A DNA stretch of 64,000 nucleotides from Trogon surrucura (lineage: Eukaryota; Chordata; Aves; Trogoniformes; Trogonidae). Of the stretch, positions 48,287 through 60,325 are shown piece by piece (within the stretch, counting starts at the first letter, position 1; the number at the start of each line of letters is the position of its first letter). The notes under the pieces are model-generated. The model was given only the letters and a program-made list of their open reading frames with translations, was not told where the DNA came from and did not search any database. Where the stretch lies: the NCBI GenBank assembly GCA_020746105.1, contig CM036618.1, positions 106,094,622 through 106,158,621 of the forward strand, written 5' to 3'. The position numbers and the translations under genes were made by a program.

Positions 48287-51200
48287 ACACAAGGGGAGCT
48301 GTGGGCACGGTGCGTGCCAAGCATGCCCCAGCTGGGGCTTCTTTTCTCTGGAGTGGCAGGAGGCTGAACTCCAACTATACTCCAAAATAAAAAGGGGTAG
48401 CTTGATATGCCCCTCTTCCCATGATATTTCATTTCTGTTCAAAGCGTTAATTACTTAGTTTGACTGTGTAGTTCACTGCCATTAAAGTTTATTCATTTGC
48501 TTTTCAAGAAATTCAAGTGATTTTCATTTTCTGCAACAGAAAATCATCGCTTCTTTATCTGCACAGGTATATTAAAATATGATTTAATTTAACTTTAAAA
48601 AAACAAAACACACTCCCAAAAAAATCAACAAGAACAAAAAAACCCCAAACAAAAAAAAAATCCAAAACGGGGTTTTGTTTGTTTGTTATGAAAAAAATTC
48701 TTAACACCTCAGCTCCAAGCAGCAGAAAAGCTGTATTGTTTATCAGCAAGTACAGTTCTCTGCTTCATGTGTGTAATCATTACGGAGCCAACTACCAGCA
48801 CCTCTTCACTAGAAATGCATTTTCTTAAAAAGCTCTGTCACATTTAGCATCCTCACAAGAGCCTTGGAATGCCAGTGTTTGTCTTCCATTCCTCTGACTG
48901 CTCTGCAACCCAAAAATAGCTGTTCCTACCACGCTGGATTTTCTATGTACAGAAGTACATTTGATGCCAGCTACACTTGAAGAAGATAGACTATATTTAA
49001 AGCTACGAGTTAGCATTGCACATAGTTCCTCCCCTCCCCAGTCCCCCTGAGACTGTTTGCCCTTTTTAAAAGGGGTAGGTTTGGGTAAAATATGTCTGGC
49101 GTGCCTGTTCTGAAGGGGCCTCCCACAGATACTTATTTAATATATCCTCCATTAATTCAAGTAGGGGAGGTCAGTATATTTTATCTGTCTATCTAGATGG
49201 AGCTGTCAAAATGAATATGAAGCTGGACTTGAAGACATCGAGATAAGTAAATTTAAGGGAGGGCAGTGTGCCCACAGGTGAGTCTGGATACTACCACACT
49301 TACGTCAAGGTCATTTGTTCTTTTTAAAAACAAAATTCGATTGTGCATTATTTATAACAGGCTTCAGATAATACTTTTGGTTTTGTTTAGGGTCTTTTTG
49401 TGGAGTGTCAATGTTTGGTCCGCATATTCTCCCCAAAATTACAAAATCCTGAAACTCTCCATAAAAATCATAGAGTAGTAATGTAGTTTTGAAAGAGAAA
49501 TTCAATTCCTCCTGTTCTCTCTCAATTTCTTTAGGGGCTAGCACAACATGGGCATTACATTTCCTTCTCTCTTAAAATCCTTACTGTAGTCAGCTGTTTA
49601 TAGTGTGTGTGTGTATACATGTATGCATGCATATTTATAGTTGAACATAAGAACCTTTGTTTCAGAATGGTGTTGTTTGCATTTATACTCAAATATTTCC
49701 TTTTGACATGCTCCCCCACCCCAAACAAAGGTCTGAAGGTGTTGGCAAGATAATCAGCTCTGACCACTTTATTTCCATTCCTCATTGCTTACTTTTTCCC
49801 ATGAAAAATCCATTTGAATGACATATTTAACTTGTGTAAGGGAACGGAAGCTCCATTCCTGCAAAATGTGAAGGTTCCCTGGCTTGCTATTCTTATTTCA
49901 TGCTCACCACAAGCTGTTATAGATGTATGCATGGATTTTTTTTATTTTCCTCCCTGGCAGGTTTCCACTGAAAAATGGAGGCATCACTTTTGGTGCATCC
50001 TCTGGGCTAAAAGGCTCCTGACGTCAGGGAAATAAAGCAAGATGGTATGTAGTGTCACAGCCCTAGATGAAGTTGTGATAATTAGCTTTTGAACCTTTAA
50101 AACTTGTCCATTTTTTCCCCCCCTTTTTTTTTTCTTGGCTTATTTTTCTGTCTCCATCTTTAGTGACTGGGAAATGGCCTGGTGTAAGGTGTCTTAAAGG
50201 AAACTTTCTCTAAATCTCCAGCCTTGGTGCCTTCTGCTGTACTTTAAGTGCCTCTCTGTCGTACATATGATGCATCTCTTGGTGTATTTGAGTACTTGGT
50301 CACCTTTTCTGCAGGTCAAACATCTTTCCTAGACCTACAGTGGCTCTTAGTCTAGTTGCTTGCATAACTTTTTGGGGTGTACTACAGCTGAATGGGAAAT
50401 GGATGGTGAGGTGGAGCTGGGACTCTCTGCTCACCTAAGTGGGCAGTGATGCCAGGGAAAGGAAAGGGGAAGGAAGAACTATCATAGTTCATTAGAATGG
50501 TAAATAGTTTGGGATTTCTGTTTGCCAAGGCCCAGGGGATAATGTGTTTCTGTTGGAGAAAGACAAGTTCTGGGGAGAACATAGGACCTTCACCATTGCT
50601 CACGGGCTTCCATGCCTTACCTCAGCATGCCTGGTAGGTTCCTAGAGAGGTGAGTGTATGGTCATAAATGCAGCCCCATCCTGAAAACAGCTGAGTCACA
50701 GGCATATGCACCTTTGAGAGTGTCTGCGATACTGGGATGAGCTGGGGTTTCCACCAACCATCCCAGCGGCATCTCCAGGGATACTACACACAGAGGTGGG
50801 GAACTGACCCCTTCCCACCCATGCTGTGGAGCAGAGTGGCAGCTCCATCGTTTCCACATCTGTGCAGCCTTGTAAAAATCCCCTGCCAGATGGCATCAAG
50901 TGGCATCTCCTGAGATAGCTAGTGGAACTAGAAACCAGCCTTGGATGTGTATTGGTGAACAGCTACAGTGAGTCATCTTCTTTAGCTTTTGCTATGACTG
51001 AGAGGTACTCTCTGCTGAAGGCTGTCTTCTGGCCTTGTCTGGAGAATCATGTTGCTTATCTTGGTTTTACAGCTTCAGTAAATCTTTCATTAACTGTCTT
51101 CTTCAAGTGATCTCTTGGGTGCACTTTGCTGCAACTTGGGATTTTCCAGTGCGATAGGCTTTCATATGTAATGATTGCGCTTGTAATGTCACAGAAACTT

Positions 51201-53299
51201 TTGATTAATGTATCACCTGGTTTTTCCGTAGATGCATGCCAAATTTCTGCTTCTTGAGGATGATATACTGAGAGAGAAAGATGCAAAATCAATTTGGGAT
51301 ATAGGATTTATAAGCTTATTGGGTTAGAGTGAATGTATTTATGTCAAATCCCATTGATGTCAAGAGTTCTGCTTCTCTGCTTTGAATCTTCCCCCCACAT
51401 TGAAATTAAAAGTCTTGGCAATCAGCAATGCCAAGAAATAACTGGTTGAGATTCTTTCTTCAGACTTGTCCCAAGTGAAGTTTTGTGTGTGATCTATGAC
51501 TGGAACCGGTCGCTGCCAGTAGCGTGGCTGAGCAGCAGCCTGTGCTTTAGGGAGCCTTCCATCAATCGCATGGGACAAGCCCAAGCCAGGCAGGAGCACA
51601 AGGGAGACAATAAACACACGAAGGTTTTGCACAGATCAGGTTCTCAAAAATGCTGTGCATGCTATCAGTCTCTGAGTAGGAATAACTACCTTAGGCAAAA
51701 TCTTGCAAGCTGCTTCTCTGCTTTAAAATGCCCTCGCAAATTCTGCAGTAGAGACTAAACAAGTGGGAAAATGATGACCTAGAAAGAAAATCTGTGGGAG
51801 CCACTTTCAAGGCAGGCATAAGTGACATCAAAGAAATGATGCTTCATTCAACAAAGCATCTTCTCTAAAGTCAGGGCAGGATTTATCTGGAATAACCTAT
51901 GATTGCTGAATTGACATGTGAATAGTTGGAATAATCAAGAAGCTATCTGCAAACACATGGGTGTGTAACAACTGGGCAGTGCACCCCTGGAAGTTGTTTT
52001 CCTTCTTGTAAGCCTTCCTTTTGGTGAGAAATTCGGTATTTTTAACATCATCCTTTTGATGGGTCAGAAAAAAAATGGAAGAAAGTAGTCTTCATCTTGT
52101 ACAAAAAAAACCCAAACCGCCAGACAGTTGCACTTCAACTACATTTTGGAAGAGCACTGGGGAAATCCCTCCTCTGAGCACTGGGGTGCTGTGGCTCAGC
52201 CCCAGGCACCAATCTGCTTCACGCTGCTGCCAGACAGTGCCGCGCTGGCTCTGTGCTATGGAGGTGGCACCGGTGGGTGGTGGAAGGCACTGGGAGTCAG
52301 TCTCTAGTCTCTCTTGGATTTTGTCTTGGTGACAAGCTTGTGAAAATGTTGTTGAGCATTGTTCCTGCAGCCAACTGGCAGAGTGGGGAAACCACTTCTG
52401 AATCAGAGCCAGGAGTCACTTTTTAAATACTCTGATCGATGCCCCATGAAGGGCTTGCGGCACCTTGGGTGTGTTAATTCAGCACCTGGCAGGCTTCAAG
52501 CTTCTTGCAAACCCCAAGGGGAATCGATAATCATCCTTTTTTTCTCAGAGAGGAGCAGAGTGAGACACAAGAGGTGAAATGCTCCGATAATGACTGCCGG
52601 CTCCTGCCAGCATTTCTCAGTAAGAGAGCGGTGGCTGCTGGAGGACTGCCAGGCGTTTCTGAGAGACAGGCAGGAGCCTGTATGTGCTGTGCAGAGTGTG
52701 CACAGTGAGCCTGCAGCATCCCGGAGCCTCCAGCGTGCCTGGATCTGGAAGCCCCATGGTGGTACGAGCCAAGGAACTCTAAGGCATCCAGTGCCAGGGT
52801 GAAGACTGGTGCTCAGGGCTTTGCTCGATCACATCCAGAACGGAGGTAACACAGGAATCCTGCTGGGGACTATCTCTGGTGCTCAGCTCTGCTGTGAGGA
52901 GCTTGGCTTGATGCTACAGGGGGTATTTTTGTCTTGTGCTTGGCTTTGTTGGGTAGAGACACTGTTAGCTCCTCTTTTTCCTTGAGATATAGGTCGTAGT
53001 TGTCACCCTTTCTGCACGAGAGGCTGTTGATAATGGTGTGTTACCATCAGAGTTGATCCACAGCTGCAGTGGAGGCAAAACTTCGTTTTGTTCCCTTGAG
53101 GAGGAGGGCAAAAGGCTCATTCGGGATTTAATGCTGCCTGCTGGAACAGGAACAGAAATGGCTTCTCTGCAAGGCATCCCATCTTCCTAACTTTACTGCA
53201 GCCCAAGCTGTCTGCCATCATAAACAGATAGGATTTAAGGACACCTGTATGTATGGCAGCCCTTAGTTTGTGGGTAGTGGAGTGGCAGAATTCATCTGG

Positions 53300-53510
53300 G
53301 TTAGACGTTGGGAAAATCTTTCTGAGTGGCAAAGAGAAGGAGAAGCTGGACTGGATTGTACAGGCATCAGGAGAGGCTTTTCTGTAGGAGATTTTTAAGG
53401 ACAAGTTAGACAAAGCCTTGCTCGGAAATAACATAGTAGCCAATCCTGCCTTAGGGCAGGGATTAAATTGGTTCATTTATCATAGTCCTTTCCACCCCCT
53501 TGTTCTGTTA
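53300..53510 (+). mobile_element. Ancient CR1-like 3' fragment, plus strand
   Basis: Follows the CR1 tail outline (gttagacgttgggaaaatct, gatttttaaggacaagttag, cctgccttagggcagggatt, agtcctttcca) but heavily diverged. Family assignment is tentative. Confidence 0.5.
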
Positions 53511-54289
53511 CGTGGGAGGTTTTTTTGCTGGTTTTTTTTTTTTTTTTGCATTGCTACTTTAGTCTGTGAATTCTTTCTAGACGTGTAAGTGCAGCTCCTA
53601 TAGTAGTGATGTCCTCTCCCACAGATGCTGGCAGCATGGACATGTTATGACCTACCTCTTCCATGCTTAGGAAAACATTTTAGCCTGTGCTGATGTGCTC
53701 TTCCACGTAGAAGTGGACTTTGGGGGATCTAAGTAAAAACTGTGCATAGGTATAGCACAGCGGGCAGAGCCTGGAAAGGTGTTTAAAACATTGTAGCCTA
53801 GGGGTTCAGCCACTTACTTACATTACACATCTTTTGAGTCATTAAAAACAAATGCTAATTCCTGCCTATTCTGGAATAAATAACTTTGGGTAGAAAACTC
53901 TATACAAAGAATAGACAGAGTGAAAGTGATTTAAATCATTATTGAACTCTCCTTGTACCTCCTGGGAAAAACAAAACAAACCAAAAAAAACCCCCAAACT
54001 AGGACATATGTAATCTGTGGACAACATGAAAAGCGGAATTAGCCTCACTTATCCAGAGAGCACAACAAACCTGTGTGGTTTCCCTTCAGTTTTCATTTAT
54101 AGTTGTCAAAACTCACAGTACAATACGACACATTTTTGTCCTCAGTTTCCACTGGAAGTTGCTTTTAGAGTAACTATTTGTGTTCTTGTTGTGGTTTCTG
54201 ACATGTTCCACATTTCAGTAAGTCTTCTTTTGAATACACACAGCCTTAATCACTGGCATTTTTAGTTATCTTCTGAACTGCCAAAGTTA

Positions 54290-55566
54290 GAATTATAGAA
54301 TCCTTTAGGTTAGAAAATACCTTCAAGATCATCAAGACCAGCCATTAACCTAGCAATGCCAGGTCCACCGCTAAACCATGTCCCTAAGCACCATGTCTAC
54401 ATGTCATTTAAATACCTCCAGAGATGACTCCACCACTCCCCTGGGAAGCCTGTTCCAATGCATAACTGCTTCTTCCTTGAGGAATTTTTTCCTAATATCC
54501 AATCTGAACCTCCCCTGGTGATACTTGAGGCTGTTTCCTCTTGTCTTATCACTTGTTACATGGGAGTGGAGACTGACCCCTACCTCGCTGCAACCTCCTT
54601 TCAGGTAGTTGTAGAGATCGACAAAGTCTCCCTTCAGCCTCCTTTTCTCCAGGCTGAACAACCCCAGTTCCCTCAGCTGCTCCTCATAAGATTTGTGCTT
54701 TAGACTCTTCCACCAGTTTTGTCACCCTTCTCTAGACATGCTACAGCACCTCATTGTCTTGTCGTGAGGAGCTGAAAACTGACCACAGGATTCGAGGTGG
54801 GGCCTCACCAAAGTTGAGTACACAGGAACGATCACCTCCCTACTCCTGCTGGCTACACCATTCCCAATACAGGCCAGGATGCTGTTGGCCTTCTTGGCCA
54901 CCTGGGCACACTGCTGGCTTACGTTCAGCGGGCTGTGAGCCAACACCTCCAGGTCCTTTTCTGCCGGTCAGTTTTCCAGCCACTCCTCCCCAAGACTGTA
55001 GTGCGGCCTGGGGGTGTTGTGACCAAAGTGCAGGACCCAGCACTTGGCCTTATTCAACCTCGTACAACTGGCCCTAGCCCATTGATCCAGCTTGTCCAGG
55101 TCCCCCTCGCTACCCTGAGGCAGACCAACTCTCCCATCCACCTTGGTGTCATCTGCAAACTTGCTGAGGATGCACTCAATCCCCTCATCTAGATCATTGA
55201 TAAAAGACATTAAACAGAACTGGCTCCAACACTGAGCCCTGGGGGGCACCACTTGTGTCTGGCCACCAACTGGACTTAACACCACACTTTAGGCCTGGCC
55301 ATCCAGCCAGTTTTTCACCCAGTGGAGAGTACACCCATCCAAGCTATAAGCAGCTAGTTTATCCAGGAGAATACTGTGGGAAACAGTGCCAAAGGCATTA
55401 CTGAAGTCCAGGTAGACAATATCCACAGCCTTTCTTCTTCACCCACCTTGTCATAGGAGATCAGGTTAGTCAGGCAGGACCTGCCTTTCATAAACCCATG
55501 CTGATTGAGCCTGATCACCTTTATGTGCCACATGATGGAACTCCAGATGACCTGCTCCCTAAGAAG
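54290..55566 (-). mobile_element. CR1 LINE, about 1.3 kb, minus strand
   Basis: Inverted CR1 terminus at left, then 3'UTR and reverse-transcriptase C-terminal half. Minus ORF pieces include [40 protein letters not shown] and [15 protein letters not shown] is intact but frames are broken and the element is 5'-truncated. Its tail phrase (ggacatggtttagcggtgga on the minus strand) groups it with the 30180 and 30908 copies. Confidence 0.95.
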
Positions 55567-58500
55567 TCATACATGCAGCATCTCCAAGAGTGAGACCTGA
55601 AGCTGAAGAATCATTTCACCTGAAAAAGATGAGTAGGATTTAGCTTGAGACCTCAGTGTGCTGCGGGTGGTCTTTGCCTTTCTATTTCTTCAAGATCTTT
55701 TTGTTGAACAATACTACCGGCATTTGTGCTGCTGCTTCTTCACAACTGTTTTTTTCTATGTGTCCTCTTTAGCCTGATAAACTTTCCACACAGGGGCATC
55801 CCTGTTTTTGTTACCGTGTTATTTATATGCAAAAATGCACTGCTGGAAACAGCACTTTTGCTACAGAACCTGTTCCAGGTGAAGCTGGCATCCAAGAAGT
55901 CCTGATGTGGTCTGCTGCCATGTGCCTGCTCACTAGGATGTCTGTGTGGGTCAATGAGGACTGTGTCTATAAGGGACTTCAATGCCTATTTTTGACCATC
56001 TCTCAAAACTCATAAACTTCTCCCAGATAAAAGAATACAGCATGAGCTCTTTAGCCTGTGTTAGGACTATGCATGAACTTTAAGCTACACAAAGTGTAGA
56101 TTTCCAGGAAAGGGAATCATTAATTTGAGGGACTGATGTCCTCTTCTGCATCCTGGAGGACAGATCCAGCTGAGGATCCTTCACGCTTACCTGGAGAGGC
56201 TTTGCATTTGGCAACACTGGGTCCTAAATCTGTGCTAGCTCTACAGTTGTCAGCAAACTATACTACTTTTCCAGATGTTCAAGGAGGAAAGCTGCATTTT
56301 ACTCTCATTGTCAACTGTTTGACAGTACTGTTGCTTTTTAAATAAATAAAAAACCTAAGATCTTAAATCACCAATCAAATATAAATATACTTTAAATCCA
56401 CATTTGAATAGAGTTGCTGTTGCTCACCTGTCAGGGCTCTGTGGCTCTTACTGGAGCTCAGATCACCCTTGGTTGAACGTTTCAGAGCCTGCTTTGCTCC
56501 CCTCGCTGTTTAAATATTTTGGTATTACTGGAGATGCAACTCTTTCAGCTGAGATTGTGGGAGAGATCTCCCTCTCCCATGTGCTGCTTGTGGTGTGTCC
56601 ACAAACACACCACTGGTGGTTTTGCTGCAGAGTTGCCTGCCCTGTGTGTCAGCGAAAGCTTTGCCATTGTTTTCAACAGAAAGAGGATCAGACATTTAAC
56701 AGCTGAAGATTTTATGTGCTTTCCTTATTTTAATTTCAATTCACTCATTGAACCTTAGGAAAAATACATAATAAAACTAGTGAAAGGGGCCATCCATGCT
56801 AGCCAACCTGTAGCCTTACAAATTCCCCAGGCACGCTTCTCTGCTCCTTGCAAATCCAGAAGGCACCAGCTCTTTTGGTGCCAGCCGAGAGATTCCTAAT
56901 AATGAGCTGGGTGAGAAAGCAGAGCTTTGCATAGCCACAAACAGATGATGTAAATGGATTATGCTGCAATATATTTTGCCCTCTTTTGTTGCTGGGGGAT
57001 GAAAAGTGCCAGCGGAAAACTGTGTTTTAGAAACAGTGTTTCTGCTTTCCTCATGGTGAGTTTGACTTTTACTGATATTTGAGGCACAACTTAAATGATC
57101 CTTCTCTGAATCATCTTAGCAAACTTGTTTCATTCCCAGTGAGGGTCTTTCTTAAAGTATCAGCTGCTTGGAGATGCATTTCAGTGTGGAGATGCCTTCC
57201 AAAAAATTTCCCACCTAGCTGCAGGGTCCAGCAGAGGAGTCTGGAGGTAGCAGGGCCAAACAATCCTCAAGGGATGCCTTGGTATTTCGTCTGATGATGA
57301 AGAAAGCCAAGACAATCTCCTACATGGGGCTGGTTGGGAGGAATCTAGGCTCCCACTTACAAACTGAGCAAGGGAATACATTTTCAGCTATCTAAAAATA
57401 TTTTTTCTGAACCTTTATTTCTGAAATAACTACCACATTCCCTTCTGATTTGTGTTTTGCATCACACAGCTATCTGAAAAATGTCCATATATGGATTTTA
57501 TGACTTACCAAACTTTATTTATTCTTTCCTCTCACATTACCAAGTGAAATATTGGTGTTCAATCTTCAGGTTTTCTTGCAGCATGGGCTTACTCCTTCTA
57601 ATAGAACAGCAGTCATGAAATGTATGTGAATTATATTTTAGGTTGTGTTTTTTCTGGTCGGCAAGGTAATGAAACAGAAGGAGTATGACAAGGAAGGCAG
57701 TTCTTGTGTACTGTACTTTTTTCTAGCAGACCAATATAACTAGAACACAGGTTAGATGAGAGGAATGGGATGGCATTGCTGTCTTTTCTGTGCAATTATA
57801 GCTTGGATAATGGCCTGAAAAATTACTGTCAATCAGGAGGAATGCCGTAAAATGGCTGTGGCGAGTCACTTTAGTCATGAGCATCATTACTTATACTGCA
57901 ATAGCCTTAATTTGTTTGCTTTCCTCACTGTTTGTCTGCTCTCCCTGTGCTAATCCATCCTGGTTGGTTTACTTTGTTTTTGCTCGCTGGCGTTCACGTG
58001 GTTGTTCTTTGCTCTCTTTCCTAATAACACCCAGGAGTCGCCATACCCGGTGATGGATATCACTGCCCTGGCTCCCACGGACTTCAACAAGATCTTGCTT
58101 TCACCTCCTTTTCCTAAAGGCACAGGTACTCCGGCAAGTGCTAAGGTGACAGAGAGCGAGTGCCACAGCGCTGGGCTCTGCTGCCTTCTTAGTGACGCTG
58201 AGCGGATCCTCAGGCAGGCCCTGGCGAGCTGGAGCTTGCTGCGCCTCTGTGCAAGTGCCAAGAGGAGATGCAGCCAGCCAGCTGGTAAAACCCTAAAGCA
58301 ACGAAGGTGGCTCTGCCTGTGAACACAACTGTTTGTGGGAGAAAGGGGAGAAGAGGCACTGTGATTCAGCAACAGGGTATTTAAACGACCAATGCTGCTT
58401 GAGCATTCAGAATCTAGAGATGCTGCTACAGTGATTACAGGATCAGCTGGTATCAAAAAAGGGCTGGAAACTGTTCTGAGAAGCAAATTTAATAGTAGGC

Positions 58501-58967
58501 TTCGTGTGGAAGCCACTGATTTGGGATGTCCCAAAGTGAGGGGCCAGCCCACAGCGTGGCAGTGGGGACAAGTGTCAGTGCTGGGTCCTAAATGAGGAGT
58601 ATTTTGGGGCTGCAGGTGGCTACTGCTGTATTGTTGGTGTCGTGCATAGAGCCAAGCCTTTCTCAAAGTGGAAAAGAGCAGTCAGAGTACAAGAGGAGGT
58701 TTAAGTGTCTGTGACAAAAATAGGCATGGGACGGTGAACAAAAATCAGAAGATAGGGATTTCATTTACATTACTTCCAGGTATCAGTTTTGGGCAAAGAA
58801 ATTAAAGGCAGCAACTTTACCTTCATGGTAGTGTAGTACTATTTGTTTCCATTAACTGAATAGAATTGTATAGAAATAGTATTGTCCAGTCATTATTAGC
58901 ATTGGAAATTAATTAATATATGGGATCAATTTTCCAGCTAACCACATAAGATGGTATAATATCTGCT
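55567..58967. other. Intergenic, with an unexplained long ORF
   Basis: Single-copy sequence. A 238-codon minus ORF (57950-58666) overlaps a 106-codon plus ORF (58002-58322); neither resembles a known protein by eye. Confidence 0.45.
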
Positions 58968-59115
58968 GCAGATAGATCCTGCCAAAGCAGGATCACCAGA
59001 GCAGGTCACACAGGAACACATCCAGGCATGTTTTGAATGTCTCCAGATAAGGAGACTCCACCACCTCTCTCCCTTTTTACTTATGACTGCGTCATTCTTC
59101 AGTCTGAATAAGCAG
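58968..59115 (-). mobile_element. Short CR1 fragment, minus strand
   Basis: Matches the inverted CR1 3' phrases gatcctgccaaagcaggatc, ...cacaggaacacatccaggca..., ...ttttgaatgtctccagataagg and agactccaccacctctct. Truncated at both ends. Confidence 0.8.
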
Positions 59116-60259
59116 CTCATACCTTGTACAAATGAAGTGTTTCCGGTAAGTATGTGTATTTATAGTGCATTTCATGTATAAGAGCTCAAATGAACTGAAA
59201 TGCTAAAAACATTGTTCTAGATATACATGACTTCATTTTGATCAGCTCCTGGCCTTTATGTTGTATGTGTTTTGTACACCTCCATCCCTAAACTCAACCC
59301 CAAAACCAAACCAGAATTCTCAGGCAATAGTCACACTTGAAAGAAGAGGTATTTGCTTTTAGAGGTGCATCTATCAAAAGCAACATTGACTAGATTCCTT
59401 TTGCACAGCCTTTCATATTAGGTGCTTAAGTATCTTGAGATGTAGCCCATGATAATAGAGATAAATGTATTGAGAAGGTGGTGATGCACATTTTATCCAC
59501 GTTCTGGTTGTAGCTTCATGGTGGGAATTGTGATTTCTCCATTTTCTTCAATTTTCTCTTTGCTGTGGCTAAAGCAAATGAGCCGATACTCTCGTTTGCT
59601 TTTTGTTTTGTTAATGATTGTCTCTTCATTTGCCTGTTAGTGAAAGTAGATGGGTGGGATTTTACCTAAAGGCAGCCTATAGCTCAGAGGACTGGCGTAA
59701 TCATTTAGAGCAGAGTAATGGAGTGAAATGGATGAGACTTTGTTTAGATAGGGATTCTGTTCCTAGCTCTGCCTAAAGTGACCCCGCCTGGCCTTTCTGA
59801 GCCTCCTGTATTTTATCTCTGACATGGGTGGATTGATACTTGCTTTCCTCGTAAAGTAGGAGGATGGAGCTGTGCTTAGCAGTAAACAATCTGAAGTGTC
59901 AGTATCGTTAAGCGTAATCAGGGGAAGAAGTAAAAGTGGAACTTCTGGGTCCCCCTAAGCCTTTGCCCTGGCTAGCAAGGCACTCTAGCAATCCCAGCTG
60001 CTCTTCCAGTAAATGCTGGGCTTTGCTGGTTTTATTAGCTTGTTTTTATAAACAACGGAGGAGGGGCAGTGGATTCAAGAAACATGCATATGATGGGTAG
60101 GTAAAGTGTCTTTGGAAGTACTAAAAAAGTGAAATTCTTCTTTTTTCAGTGACTGGGTTTCCCAACAATTCCAGACCATGTCTCAGATCCTCTTGGAGTC
60201 TATTCTTGCCAGAGTCTTAATTCTTACTACAAACCATAAAAATACAGTAGACTTTTTAA
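59116..60259. other. Intergenic, no gene seen
   Basis: Single-copy AT-rich sequence between two CR1 fragments. Confidence 0.5.
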
Positions 60260-60325
60260 AGAATCATAGAATCAGTTAAGTTGGAAAAGACCTTTAAAAT
60301 TAGTGGGTCCAACTGTAAGGTATGC
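60260..60325 (-). mobile_element. CR1 terminal fragment, minus strand
   Basis: Only the inverted CR1 3' terminus remains: agaatcatagaatcagttaa followed by gttggaaaagacctttaaaa. Confidence 0.75.

Larger units (their letters stand above)
47806..54289. other. Intergenic, MTARC downstream
   Basis: Mostly single-copy sequence. It has a 215-residue minus ORF (47795-48442) beginning just 5' of the CR1, with an 18-bp tandem repeat, a GT/GTAT microsatellite near 49602-49634, and an old CR1-like fragment near 53300. No convincing gene. Confidence 0.5.
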
